Shown: positions 26,781 to 35,236 of the stretch, in pieces
How positions within the stretch are numbered: position 1 is the first letter of the stretch
Layout of the letters: each line of letters begins with the position of its first letter
Source of the DNA: Alphaproteobacteria bacterium
GTDB taxonomy: Bacteria; Pseudomonadota; Alphaproteobacteria; Caedimonadales; UBA9215
NCBI GenBank assembly: GCA_009993885.1
Contig: JAACSN010000011.1
Span: forward strand, 1-64,000
Reading direction: 5' to 3'
DNA length: 64,000 nt
The notes under the pieces: model-generated
The model's input: the letters and a program-made list of their open reading frames with translations, nothing else
What the model was told of the DNA's origin: nothing
Databases searched by the model: none
Position numbers and translations under genes: made by a program

Positions 26781-29726
26781 TTATTTTAAGCCTAAGGCTT
26801 CTTTAACTAAAATTTCTTGTTCACGGAGATGGGTCTTGGCAAAGCCCGTTGCCGTAGAGGCAGAAGGGGGTCTTCCGACATAAAGGGGACGGTTTGCTTT
26901 TTTCAGTTTGGCTTCACCCATGGCCGCTTCAAGACGGCGATCTATAAAGGTCCAAGCTCCCATGTTCTCGGATTCTTCTTGGCACCAAACTACGTCCGCT
27001 TTTTCCGCATATTTCCTTAATTCTGTCACAATCAATTGATGGGGGAAAGGGTACAATTGTTCAAGTCGAAGGATTGCGACGCTTTTTAGGTCATTCGCTT
27101 CTCGTGTTTCAAGGAGGTCGTAATAAACCTTACCGGAACATAAAATAACGCGTGTCACCTCTTTTTCCTTGATCGTCGTGTCAGCCTCGGGCAGAACGGC
27201 ACGGAAATGGGTTTTTCCCTCGAAATCAGACAGTTTTGAGACGGCTTTTTTATGGCGTAATAAGGATTTTGGCGTCATGATTACAAGGGGCTTGCGCGTT
27301 TCGCTATGCATTTGTCGCCGTAAGATATGGAAAAAGCTAGCGGGCGTTGTGCAGTTGGCCACAAACATATTCTCTTCGGCACAGAGTTGTAAATAGCGCT
27401 CTAAACGAGCCGAGGAATGCTCGGGGCCTTGCCCTTCGTAACCGTGAGGCAATAGCATGACAAGGGCGCTCATGCGGGACCATTTGGCTTCACCGGCCGC
27501 AATAAATTGATCAATAACCATTTGAGCTCCGTTGGCAAAGTCACCAAACTGTGCCTCCCATAGAACCAGGATATTAGGGTCGGCCAAACTATAGCCGTGC
27601 TCGAATCCTAAGACAGCGACTTCCGACAAAGGACTGTCAACGACTTCAATTTCCCTTTGACCCCGACCGATATTATTCAACGGAATGTAAGGCGCTCCGT
27701 TTTTTTGATCATACATTATAGCGTGGCGTTGGGAAAATGTGCCGCGTCCGACGTCTTGCCCGCTTAAGCGCACGGGATAGCCCTCCAGCAAAAGAGAGCC
27801 GAATGCAAGGGCTTCTCCCGTTGCCCAATCAATATTTTCTTCTGATTTAAGGGTTAGATCCTTTGCTTCAAGTTGTTTGGCGAGGCGCTTGTGAATATCA
27901 AAAGTTTTAGGATAGGATGTGAGGGCTTTGGCTACTTTTTCAAGGAGCTCATGTTCTGCGCCGGTCATAACGGGTTTGTGAAGATCAACGGAATGGCGCA
28001 TACCGGACCAAACGCCCTCAAGCCAGTCATTGCGCTTGCCCGTATACTCTTTTGACTCTTCAAAGGCTGTTTGAAGCTTTTGATGAAAGGCATCGGTCAA
28101 TTCTTTTGAGGCTTCTTCACTGATAACTTTCTCATCAATAAGTAATTTATTGTAGATGTTACGTGTTGTTTCATGAGCACGAATTTTTCTATACATCACA
28201 GGTTGAGTGAAAGAAGGTTCGTCAATTTCGTTGTGGCCGTGACGACGGTAGCAATAAAGATCAATAACCACGTCCTTTTTAAATTTATAACGGAACTCGG
28301 AGGCCATACGGGCGACCCGTGCAACAGCATCTACGTCATCTCCGTTAACGTGGAGGACGGGTGCTTGGATGCCCTTAACAACATCAGAGCAATAGGGAGA
28401 GGAGCGTGATAAATGAGGAGATGTTGTAAAACCGATTTGGTTATTGATAATCACATGGATCGTGCCTCCGACCTTATATCCTCGAAGTTCGGACATTTCA
28501 AGGGTTTCGGCAACTAAACCTTGCCCCGCAAAAGCAGCGTCTCCGTGAATGAGAATGCCAAGGACTTTTGTTCTTGCATCGTCTTTTAATCGTGTTTGTT
28601 TTGCGCGCACTTTTCCGATGACAACGGGATTAACGCCTTCTAAATGAGACGGGTTAGCCGTTAAGGAAAGGTGGATCTTATGCCCTGCAATCACACGGTC
28701 CGTTGAAACGCCGAGGTGGTATTTTACATCGCCCGAGCCTTGGACTTGTTGTGCCTCTTCGGGGGTCGGTTCGTTGCCGTGGAATTCAGAGAAAATCGAT
28801 TTGTAGGGTTTTTCCATGATGTTGGCTAAAACATTCAAGCGCCCTCGGTGTGCCATGCCGAGAATGACTTCACAAACACCACGACGGGCCGAATCCTCTA
28901 AAATGACTTCCATGGCCGGGATAAAACTTTCCCCTCCTTCAAGGCCAAAACGCTTGGCTCCGGGGTATTTCACCGCAAGGAACCTTTCAAAATCATCGGC
29001 ACGGTTGAGGTAATCAAGGGCATGAATACGTTCTTCTTTTGTGGTGCCGTTTTGGTAATTTTCCATTTGCATCTGGATCCAAGATTTTTGGTCAGGGTCT
29101 TGAATATGCATGAATTCAACACCAATAGAACCGCAATAAGTACGTTTCAAAATCGCAAGAATTTCTCGCAAAGTGGCTTTTTCAAGCCCAAGACTTCCCC
29201 CAAGGTAAATGGGGCGGTCATAGTCCTTATCGTTAAAGCCGTAACTTTTAGGATCAAGTTCGGGGTGAAGGTCTTTGTGGTGGATGCCAAGGGGGTCAAG
29301 ATTGGCGTTCAAGTGAGCTCGGACTCGATAAACTCGAATAAGCATGGATGCGCGCAGTGCATCAAGGGTTGTTTGGTTGATAGCCGTAACGGTCGCCCCT
29401 TGTCCTTGCGGCTCTTGTTGCGTATCCGCTTTAGCAGGAGCCGCAGACGGTTTCGTTGCATTTGGTCGAGAGCTCTCATCACTGTCTGTTTCACCATAGC
29501 GACCGTAAGCAAGGCTTTGTTCGCCGACACGGTGAGACCAGCTCGCACCGACGGCTTCTTGAAGAACGGCATGCACGTCATCCCCAAGGCTCGCAAAAAA
29601 TTGTACCCAAGAGGGATCAACGGACGCGGGGTCTTTCACATAGGAAGAGTAAGTTTGCTCTAAGAATAAGGCGTTGCTTCCGGATAGGAAACTTGATAAT
29701 TCAATTTCGCGTGGCATGGGACTCAT
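26781..29726 (-). CDS. sucA: 2-oxoglutarate dehydrogenase E1
   Basis: E1 decarboxylates 2-oxoglutarate with thiamine diphosphate and passes succinyl to E2, the TCA step to succinyl-CoA. The 981-residue protein has the E2-binding N-terminus ([20 protein letters not shown]), [35 protein letters not shown], the diphosphate loop [38 protein letters not shown] and the late [13 protein letters not shown]. Length is complete. The ATG at 29717 (MPREIELS), with GAGAG 7 bases upstream, may be the real start rather than 29726. Confidence 0.97.
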   Translation of the reverse strand: MSPMPREIELSSFLSGSNALFLEQTYSSYVKDPASVDPSWVQFFASLGDDVHAVLQEAVGASWSHRVGEQSLAYGRYGETDSDESSRPNATKPSAAPAKADTQQEPQGQGATVTAINQTTLDALRASMLIRVYRVRAHLNANLDPLGIHHKDLHPELDPKSYGFNDKDYDRPIYLGGSLGLEKATLREILAILKRTYCGSIGVEFMHIQDPDQKSWIQMQMENYQNGTTKEERIHALDYLNRADDFERFLAVKYPGAKRFGLEGGESFIPAMEVILEDSARRGVCEVILGMAHRGRLNVLANIMEKPYKSIFSEFHGNEPTPEEAQQVQGSGDVKYHLGVSTDRVIAGHKIHLSLTANPSHLEGVNPVVIGKVRAKQTRLKDDARTKVLGILIHGDAAFAGQGLVAETLEMSELRGYKVGGTIHVIINNQIGFTTSPHLSRSSPYCSDVVKGIQAPVLHVNGDDVDAVARVARMASEFRYKFKKDVVIDLYCYRRHGHNEIDEPSFTQPVMYRKIRAHETTRNIYNKLLIDEKVISEEASKELTDAFHQKLQTAFEESKEYTGKRNDWLEGVWSGMRHSVDLHKPVMTGAEHELLEKVAKALTSYPKTFDIHKRLAKQLEAKDLTLKSEENIDWATGEALAFGSLLLEGYPVRLSGQDVGRGTFSQRHAIMYDQKNGAPYIPLNNIGRGQREIEVVDSPLSEVAVLGFEHGYSLADPNILVLWEAQFGDFANGAQMVIDQFIAAGEAKWSRMSALVMLLPHGYEGQGPEHSSARLERYLQLCAEENMFVANCTTPASFFHILRRQMHSETRKPLVIMTPKSLLRHKKAVSKLSDFEGKTHFRAVLPEADTTIKEKEVTRVILCSGKVYYDLLETREANDLKSVAILRLEQLYPFPHQLIVTELRKYAEKADVVWCQEESENMGAWTFIDRRLEAAMGEAKLKKANRPLYVGRPPSASTATGFAKTHLREQEILVKEALGLK

Positions 29727-29906
29727 CTCTCTTCGGGGCTTAATGTTTTAGAAAAACATATAAAATGTTAAAAAACTCTTTAAATTGTAGTTTTTTTTGG
29801 CCTTTTTGGGAAGGGGAGAACTGCAGAGATTTTGTTGGAAAAAACTATTTCTGAAATGAGGTTTTTGGCGGATGATAGAAGAGTTACAGTTTACAGGAGA
29901 AAAATC

Positions 29907-30283
29907 ATGATCATCACAGCCTTTTATGCCGCGATTTTAACCGTTCTTTATCTGGTTTTATCGGCCAATGTCAGTCGTTTGCGCTTAAAACATCAAATCT
30001 CTTTGGGGGCGGGGAGGTGCCAAAGCTAGAACGGGCTATGAGGGCTCACGGTAATTTTGCCGAGTATGTTCCCTTAATTCTTATTCTCATGGGATTCTTG
30101 GAATCATTAGGCGGGTCTGCCGTCGTCCTTCATTTGATAGGAATTTTGTTAAGTGTTGCGCGCCTATCCCATGCTTTTTGTTTGTGTCTCAAGTATATCG
30201 CTCTTCTTCGGCAAGCGGGTGCTTTAATAACTTATAGTCTTTTGTTTTTTACGGCATTAATGATTTTAACGACCTTGTTTTAA
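29907..30283 (+). pseudogene. MAPEG family membrane protein, frameshifted
   Basis: Two overlapping frames together make one MAPEG (YecN-like) protein. The first part (29907-30029, AGGAG ribosome binding site at 29895) reads MIITAFYAAILTVLYLVLSANVSRLRLKHQISLG. The second (frame change near 30005-30017) reads EVPKLERAMRAHGNFAEYVPLILILMGFLESLGG and on to the stop, with the family hallmark RAHGNFAEYVPL. The break lies in a G-rich run (GGGGGCGGGGAGG), so a one-base loss or a base-calling error are both likely. MAPEG proteins are glutathione-linked membrane enzymes or of unknown role. Confidence 0.8.
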
Positions 30284-30300
30284 AAGAAAAAAGACAAAGA

Positions 30301-30328
30301 AAAACCGAGGGTAGCCCTCGGTTTTTTT
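30301..30328. terminator. Bidirectional terminator between MAPEG and tlc
   Basis: AAAACCGAGGG (30301-30311), a 3-base TAG loop and CCCTCGGTTTT (30315-30325) form an 11-bp perfect stem with a T7 run after it and A-runs before it. It serves the convergent MAPEG and tlc genes. Confidence 0.9.
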
Positions 30329-30350
30329 GAATCGATTGTAAGGTTCGGCT

Positions 30351-31925
30351 TTAGACGGCAGTCGCTGTTTTCCCTGAAACAACTTCTGCTTCGTCTTCTT
30401 CATCTTCTGTGGCTGAGCAAGCACGATTATAACGAACGCTTAATGCTCCTACACCAACAACCCATGCCAGTACGATACCCGCAATGATGACGGCTAAGTA
30501 AGGCGTGACGATCATGATGTCTTGTACGGCAAAGATCGTAAAGATACCAAGGATTGTCCAGCCGCCGGCAGCTTTACCGAGGCGTCCGCCGATAACATCA
30601 ACGGCAGCTTTACCCTTTGTTTTAAGATCTTGATCCAAGGGGATGTAGGCCATTTCTTTTGTAGGATCAAAAAGAGCATATTTTGTGCCTTTTGTGAGGA
30701 TATTTTGTAATGCACCAACCAAGACGGCCATGTAAGTTGCCGTAAAGCCAAGCCCCATAACAATGGGATTCAGTTGATCGCTAAACAAAACAAGAGCAAA
30801 GAAAAGACCGCCTGTAATCGCAAGAACAAGAGGCGTAATAACCGCACCTGTGAACCAACCGAAGCGCCCGACAATTCCTTTTGTGAGGAAGATAATGGAA
30901 ATGGTAGCAGCACCCGTTACACGGGAGAAATTACCCATAAAGGTGTTATATCCGTTGGGGTCACCGCTGAATTGAAGGGAAAGTTGTTTTTTCCAAATAA
31001 CTTCGATGAGGTTAATGGACATGCCGTAGCTCAAAACCAAGAGAGCAATAAGGCCGATATAAGGAGATGAGAAAAGATACTTAAAGCTTTCCATCACGCC
31101 TAATTTCGGTTTCTTTTTCTTGGGGGCTTTTGGCGAAGCGGCATCATAATACAAAGGATTCGTTAATACATTTTTGTGCATCCAACGATAAATATACATA
31201 GCAATAGAGCCTGCAACAACAATTGTAACACCAAGATATTGTAAAGAAACGCCCCATGCGTCTACATCTGCCGGGAGGGAATGGCGAATGTCAGAAAAGA
31301 TCACAACAGCTGTTCCGGAAAGCATTAAAGCAATATTGCCAATGAGAACAAACAAAGGATAAAAGCGCTTTGCTTCGCTAGAGCGTACGATTTCGTTGGC
31401 AAACTGCCAGAACAAAAGGGAAATCATGACGCTGCCCCAAAGTTCGGACATCACATAGAATAATGAATAAGTCCAAACGGCCCAAACAGAGAGCAAGAAT
31501 TTTACTCGGGGAAATTCCGCTTGTAAGTCATGCACGCGATTAATATCGGGATGAAGCATCTCAATGTTAGGGTAAAGGACAAAGGAAAAGGCAGCAAAGA
31601 AAATAAGAAAGGCCGTGACGATGCCGTAAAAAAGCTTTTCAGATGAGAACATGTTTGTAAGCTTTGTATACAAGACCACAAAGGACATAGCGCCTAACAT
31701 CACAAAGATAGCTTTAAGGTAAGGGATTGCTTCCGGACCTGCACCGGGGGCGGTGGCGATCAAGGAATCTTTTGTATCCCGTAGAATTGTATAGTTAAAA
31801 AGAACGCACAGCATGATTAAAGCAAGTGGCAAAAACTTTTTGATTTCAATGTTATGAATTGGAAAAAGAGCAGCTCGAACCTTGCTAAATGTTGGTTCCC
31901 GTGCGTCTGTTGTCTCTGTGGACAT
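30351..31925 (-). CDS. tlc: ATP/ADP translocase (NTT family)
   Basis: This carrier exchanges host ATP for bacterial ADP, the energy-parasitism transporter of Rickettsiales, Holosporales, Chlamydiae and plastids. The 524-residue protein has about 12 transmembrane helices. Its hallmark region is LFNYTILRDTKDSLIATAPG, followed by GPEAIPYLKAIFVMLGA. Later conserved segments are LWGSVMISLLFWQFANEI and DPTKEMAYIPLDQDLKTKGKAAVDVIGGRLGKAAGG, the latter diagnostic for NTTs. The acidic tail (EDEEDEAEVV) is cytosolic. ATP/ADP exchange rather than nucleotide import in general cannot be proven from sequence, since paralogues differ in substrate. Confidence 0.95.
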   Translation of the reverse strand: MSTETTDAREPTFSKVRAALFPIHNIEIKKFLPLALIMLCVLFNYTILRDTKDSLIATAPGAGPEAIPYLKAIFVMLGAMSFVVLYTKLTNMFSSEKLFYGIVTAFLIFFAAFSFVLYPNIEMLHPDINRVHDLQAEFPRVKFLLSVWAVWTYSLFYVMSELWGSVMISLLFWQFANEIVRSSEAKRFYPLFVLIGNIALMLSGTAVVIFSDIRHSLPADVDAWGVSLQYLGVTIVVAGSIAMYIYRWMHKNVLTNPLYYDAASPKAPKKKKPKLGVMESFKYLFSSPYIGLIALLVLSYGMSINLIEVIWKKQLSLQFSGDPNGYNTFMGNFSRVTGAATISIIFLTKGIVGRFGWFTGAVITPLVLAITGGLFFALVLFSDQLNPIVMGLGFTATYMAVLVGALQNILTKGTKYALFDPTKEMAYIPLDQDLKTKGKAAVDVIGGRLGKAAGGWTILGIFTIFAVQDIMIVTPYLAVIIAGIVLAWVVGVGALSVRYNRACSATEDEEDEAEVVSGKTATAV

Positions 31926-31997
31926 AGTGATACTCCCTTATTTCTGTTGTTTTTATGAAGCGCTTTTCAAAAGGCGAAAAGTCCCCGCATGGAATTT

Positions 31998-32025
31998 TTT
32001 ATACACTCTTGTGTTAAAAAATCAA
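31998..32025 (-). promoter_or_regulatory. Predicted tlc promoter
   Basis: On the minus strand TTGATT (32025-32020) and TATAAA (32003-31998) are 16 bases apart, about 73 bases ahead of the tlc start. A GGGAG ribosome binding site lies just before the ATG. Confidence 0.55.
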
Positions 32026-32329
32026 GGGCTCTGAGTAAATAAAAAGAAACAATAGAAACATGAGTTTACACTAATAGGCAATATTTTATTGCCAAAAGTT
32101 AAGTTTTTTAGATCTTTATAATATTCCCAAGATTCTGTCATGTTTTTAGAAAGATCTAACAAGGAAGGGTAATTAATTAAATAATGATCCCATGGGTTAG
32201 GTGCGTTTTTTTACAGTTTCAGGGGGGCTCAAAAAGCTTGGCGGAAGCGGCGACACATGAAAATTCTAAGCCCGCCTCACTGAATCGGGAATGAGCAAGG
32301 GCTCTCTACAAAGGTTATGCGTTACAAAT
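32026..32329. other. Intergenic spacer upstream of tlc
   Basis: Nothing coding is seen here. There is a small perfect hairpin GGCAATA-TTT-TATTGCC (32077-32093) and AT-rich sequence. The hairpin lies upstream of the predicted tlc promoter and has no T-run, so an operator is more likely than a terminator. Confidence 0.35.
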
Positions 32330-32743
32330 TTAAAGACTTTGTTTTTTTAGGCGTGAGGCTATCTCATCAATATTTTTTTGAGTTTTATCCTCTTGCTCTT
32401 TGACCCTTTTTTTATGTTGTTCGTCTTGATAAAGGTCGAGCACTTTTTTTTCTTTAAAGAGGACGGCAAGACGATCTTGTTCTCGGATGAGGCGTTTTTT
32501 ATTTTCTTCAAAGGTGACCGTTATCTTGGCAATTTGTCCTTCGACTTGTTGGGCGTACTGACCGTATTGTGCGGCTAATAGAGGCTCTTGGGTTGCGCGT
32601 TCCGATTCAAATTTGAGATTCTCGCGAAGCGTTATGATGAATTGCTTAAGTTCTTGGTCTTTTTTTTCGAATTCCACAAGACGCAAACGCTGGTTATTGA
32701 GACGCTGTTGTGCGAGTTTTATCAATGTGGGTAGCGCTTTCAT
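32330..32743 (-). CDS. FliJ-like flagellar export chaperone
   Basis: The 137-residue protein is almost wholly coiled coil (LPTLIKLAQQRLNNQRLRLVEFEKKDQELKQFI through to the Lys-rich end), with the FliJ-like pattern of an early arginine/leucine helix, a middle YGQYAQQVEGQIAK segment and a late long charged helix (LYQDEQHKKRVKEQEDK). FliJ links export chaperones to the flagellar type III export gate and stimulates the FliI ATPase. It is not next to fliI here; other flagellar genes of the window are 9 kb away. Coiled coils are easily misassigned, so the call is tentative. Confidence 0.6.
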   Translation of the reverse strand: MKALPTLIKLAQQRLNNQRLRLVEFEKKDQELKQFIITLRENLKFESERATQEPLLAAQYGQYAQQVEGQIAKITVTFEENKKRLIREQDRLAVLFKEKKVLDLYQDEQHKKRVKEQEDKTQKNIDEIASRLKKQSL

Positions 32744-32794
32744 TAAAAATTCCCTGTGACGACTTAATTTTTAGTATGCCTTTGAATGAGTCAT

Positions 32795-32825
32795 AAAAAA
32801 AGCCCTCCGTTTTAGGAGGGCCTTT
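32795..32825 (-). terminator. Terminator of the exported repeat protein gene
   Basis: GCCCTCC (32802-32808) and GGAGGGC (32815-32821) pair around a 6-base loop. The A7 run at 32795-32801 becomes the U-tail of minus-strand transcripts ending the gene at 32843. Confidence 0.85.
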
Positions 32826-32842
32826 ATCAGACTCTTAGAGCC

Positions 32843-33589
32843 TTATTTCGCAAAGTATTCGTTGATGCCGTTGCCTATTTCAATGCCGCCGTTCACAACC
32901 TTTGGCAGACCGTTGATAAAGTGTGTTGCTGTGTTCGGGATATTCATCACACCGTCTTTTACATCTCCAAAACCGTAAGATACGTTTTTGAAACCGGCAT
33001 CCGTCCAACTTTTTCCGTTCTTAAAGAAGTCTTCATCTGCACCGGCATATGTTCCGTAAGCATTGTGTGCTGCGCCATAAACAACTTCACCTGCACCAAA
33101 AGCCATTTCGCCGAGGCCTTTTGCCGTCATACCGAGGGTATACCCTGTGTTTGCAACGCCATATCCAAGGTCAACAAGACCCATACCTAAGGTATATCCG
33201 CCGTTGGTTACAGCCGACCAAAGGGAACTTGATTTTTCTTTAGACGCAGCCGCTTTTTTAGCATCGTCTTTTTCAAAGTCAAAACCGACAGGAACAATTG
33301 CCGTTGTCGGAGCAGGCTTTACAAGGCCGTATCCAAGGTCAACAAGACCTGCGCCCAGATTATAAACGCCGCCGGTTGCTTTTGACCACCAAGATTGAGT
33401 CTCTTCCGGAGCGATATTTGCTTTTGAAGCTTCTTCAGCAGTGTAAACAACAAGCGCCCCGGCATTTGCTTTTCTTGCATCATCAGCTTCAAAATCAAAA
33501 CCTGCAGGAACAAGTTGGCTTGCATGGGCTTGAGAAAGTGTTGTTACAAGAACGGCACTTAATAGAGAAGTTTTTAAAAAGTTATTCAT
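32843..33589 (-). CDS. Exported glycine-rich protein with internal duplication
   Basis: The 248-residue protein has a signal peptide (1-23, ending QAHA). The mature part holds two copies of one module: QLVPAGFDFEADDARKA (25-41) matches AIVPVGFDFEKDDAKKA (97-113), and SWWSKATGGVYNLGAGLVDLGYGLV (split over 66-90) matches 122-145. A third partial copy follows (GYTLGMTAKGLGEMAFGAGEVVYG). Gly spaced every 3-4 residues among Leu/Val/Tyr suggests amphipathic helices or strands able to meet a membrane. I do not know the family. It has its own promoter and terminator, so it is monocistronic. Confidence 0.7.
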   Translation of the reverse strand: MNNFLKTSLLSAVLVTTLSQAHASQLVPAGFDFEADDARKANAGALVVYTAEEASKANIAPEETQSWWSKATGGVYNLGAGLVDLGYGLVKPAPTTAIVPVGFDFEKDDAKKAAASKEKSSSLWSAVTNGGYTLGMGLVDLGYGVANTGYTLGMTAKGLGEMAFGAGEVVYGAAHNAYGTYAGADEDFFKNGKSWTDAGFKNVSYGFGDVKDGVMNIPNTATHFINGLPKVVNGGIEIGNGINEYFAK

Positions 33590-33652
33590 TGTTAAATCCT
33601 TTTCTTAAATAAAATCTATGTTTTAAACGGTTTGTTTTTTCCTTCTATAAGT

Positions 33653-33681
33653 TATATAGGTATTTTTTGACACATTGTCGA
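33653..33681 (-). promoter_or_regulatory. Predicted promoter of the exported repeat protein gene
   Basis: On the minus strand TCGACA (33681-33676) and TATATA (33658-33653) have a 17-base spacer, about 64 bases before the start. The -35 lies in an imperfect palindrome (TGACA-CAT-TGTCG), a possible operator. Confidence 0.45.
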
Positions 33682-33851
33682 ATAATTATAAGTAAAGATG
33701 GTGTTGCGCTTTTTGCATAGGGGCTGCAGATGAGCTTTGAGACGGTTAATGAAAGTGCAAGAGAAAGAGAGGGGAATAGGGGGATAGGCGCGAGGAGGAT
33801 TTTGCGCTAAAGTTTAGCTGTTCGGAATAAAGAGAGAACGGCATTTTTTTC

Positions 33852-34592
33852 ATGGCTCATCAACTTCTTCGTGTTTCTTTTTATCATTGGTTGCGTCGAC
33901 GGACTCTGTCTGCGGCAAGCCTTTGCGCTGCTCTATGTCTTGGGCTTGCGTTGTATTTGGCCTTTTTTAACTCTCCCCTTGATTATCAACAAAAAGAAAC
34001 GGTTCGTATTATGTATGTCCATGTGCCGGCAGCTTGGCTTGCCATGATGATTTACGCCTTTATGGGCTTGTGCGCCATAGGAGGCTTTATTTGGCACCAT
34101 AGTTTGGCCTTTATTTATGCCCGTGCTGCGGCTCCCGTCGGGTTGTGTTTTACCCTTATTGCCCTCGTGACCGGATCTATATGGGGCAAACCCATGTGGG
34201 GAACTTGGTGGGTTTGGGACGCGCGCTTAACATCTATGTTGGTGTTGGCTTTTTTATATGCAGGCTATATTTTATTTGTCCAAGCGTTCTCAGAACAAGA
34301 AAAAGCGAGCCGTATGGGGGCATTCTTATTGATTCTAGGTCTTGTAAACCTTCCCGTTATTAAATATTCCGTTGAGTGGTGGAGTACCCTTCATCAACCT
34401 GCTGGCGTTTTTAAATCGGGTGGCTCCGATATTGATAAGGGTATGTTATGGCCTTTGGGCTTTGCCGCGGGAGGCTTTTTATTATTTGGATATGTTTTAG
34501 GATTGTTACGAGTTGAAACCCTTTTACTTTCTCAAAAATTGAAACGGCAAATGATTCTCGAATCACGAAAAGAGCTTTACCATGGAACCTGA
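33852..34592 (+). CDS. ccmC: Heme exporter/handler CcmC
   Basis: CcmC delivers heme to CcmE in the periplasm during cytochrome c maturation (System I). The 246-residue protein has six transmembrane helices, the tryptophan-rich heme motif WGTWWVWDARLTSMLVL and flanking periplasmic histidines (for example YVHVPAAW and WWSTLHQP). It is the first gene of ccmC-ccmD-ccmE-ccmF. The usual upstream ccmA and ccmB are absent here. It overlaps ccmD by 11 bases. Confidence 0.97.
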   Translation: MAHQLLRVSFYHWLRRRTLSAASLCAALCLGLALYLAFFNSPLDYQQKETVRIMYVHVPAAWLAMMIYAFMGLCAIGGFIWHHSLAFIYARAAAPVGLCFTLIALVTGSIWGKPMWGTWWVWDARLTSMLVLAFLYAGYILFVQAFSEQEKASRMGAFLLILGLVNLPVIKYSVEWWSTLHQPAGVFKSGGSDIDKGMLWPLGFAAGGFLLFGYVLGLLRVETLLLSQKLKRQMILESRKELYHGT

Positions 34593-34743
34593 TTTATCTG
34601 ACTTTTATCATCATGCTTTAAACTACGGAACCTATGTTGCTTTTGCCTATGGGATTTCTTTGGCTGCCTTAGGGGGATTATTGTTTGCTGTTTTATCTAA
34701 ACGTCGTCGCCTTCAAAAAAAGCTTAAGAGTTTAGAGATCTAA
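34582..34743 (+). CDS. ccmD: Heme exporter protein CcmD
   Basis: This gene encodes 53 residues, too short for many gene finders. After an N-terminal stretch (MEPDLSDFYHHALNYGTYVAFAYG) a single transmembrane helix (about 19-39) and a basic tail (KRRRLQKKLKSLEI) follow, the normal CcmD layout. CcmD holds CcmC and CcmE together for holo-CcmE release. It starts inside the ccmC end and stops 7 bases before ccmE. Confidence 0.9.
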   Translation: MEPDLSDFYHHALNYGTYVAFAYGISLAALGGLLFAVLSKRRRLQKKLKSLEI

Positions 34744-34750
34744 TAAATCT

Positions 34751-35236
34751 ATGAAAAAAAGCGTTGCCCGTCGTTTGCTTGTTACCCTTGTCCTCGTTAC
34801 TTTATTAAGCGGTACCCTTTACCTTGTGATGCAGAATTTCAGGGATAACCTTGTGTTTTTTTTCTCGCCGACAGAGGTTTTAGATACCCCTGAAAAAGCT
34901 TCTAAACGAGCGCGTCTTGGGGGAATGATTAAAGAAGGTAGTGTAAAAATTGTCTCTAAAAGCGAGCATCGCCTGCGTTTTGCGGTGACTGATTTCAATA
35001 AAGAAGTGGCCGTTGAATACCAAGGCTTTTTACCCGATCTGTTTCGAGAAGGGCAAGGGCTTGTGGCGGAGGGCTATTTTGACCAAAAGAGTCAGATTTT
35101 CATGGCTCGTACGATTTTGGCAAAACACGATGCAACCTATATGCCGCCCCAAGTTGAGGAAGTTCTTGATCGGCATCACGGTAAGGACTCACTTGCTCAA
35201 AATAAGCAAGACTCTCAGGGGCAGGTGTCGCGATGA
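34751..35236 (+). CDS. ccmE: Cytochrome c-type biogenesis heme chaperone CcmE
   Basis: CcmE binds heme covalently in the periplasm and hands it to CcmF/H. The 161-residue protein has one N-terminal membrane anchor (RRLLVTLVLVTLLSGTLYLVM), an OB-fold domain (FFSPTEV, RLGGMIKEGSVK, GQGLVAEGYFD) and the heme-binding histidine in LAKHDATYMPPQ. Length is normal. It overlaps ccmF by 4 bases. Confidence 0.97.
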   Translation: MKKSVARRLLVTLVLVTLLSGTLYLVMQNFRDNLVFFFSPTEVLDTPEKASKRARLGGMIKEGSVKIVSKSEHRLRFAVTDFNKEVAVEYQGFLPDLFREGQGLVAEGYFDQKSQIFMARTILAKHDATYMPPQVEEVLDRHHGKDSLAQNKQDSQGQVSR

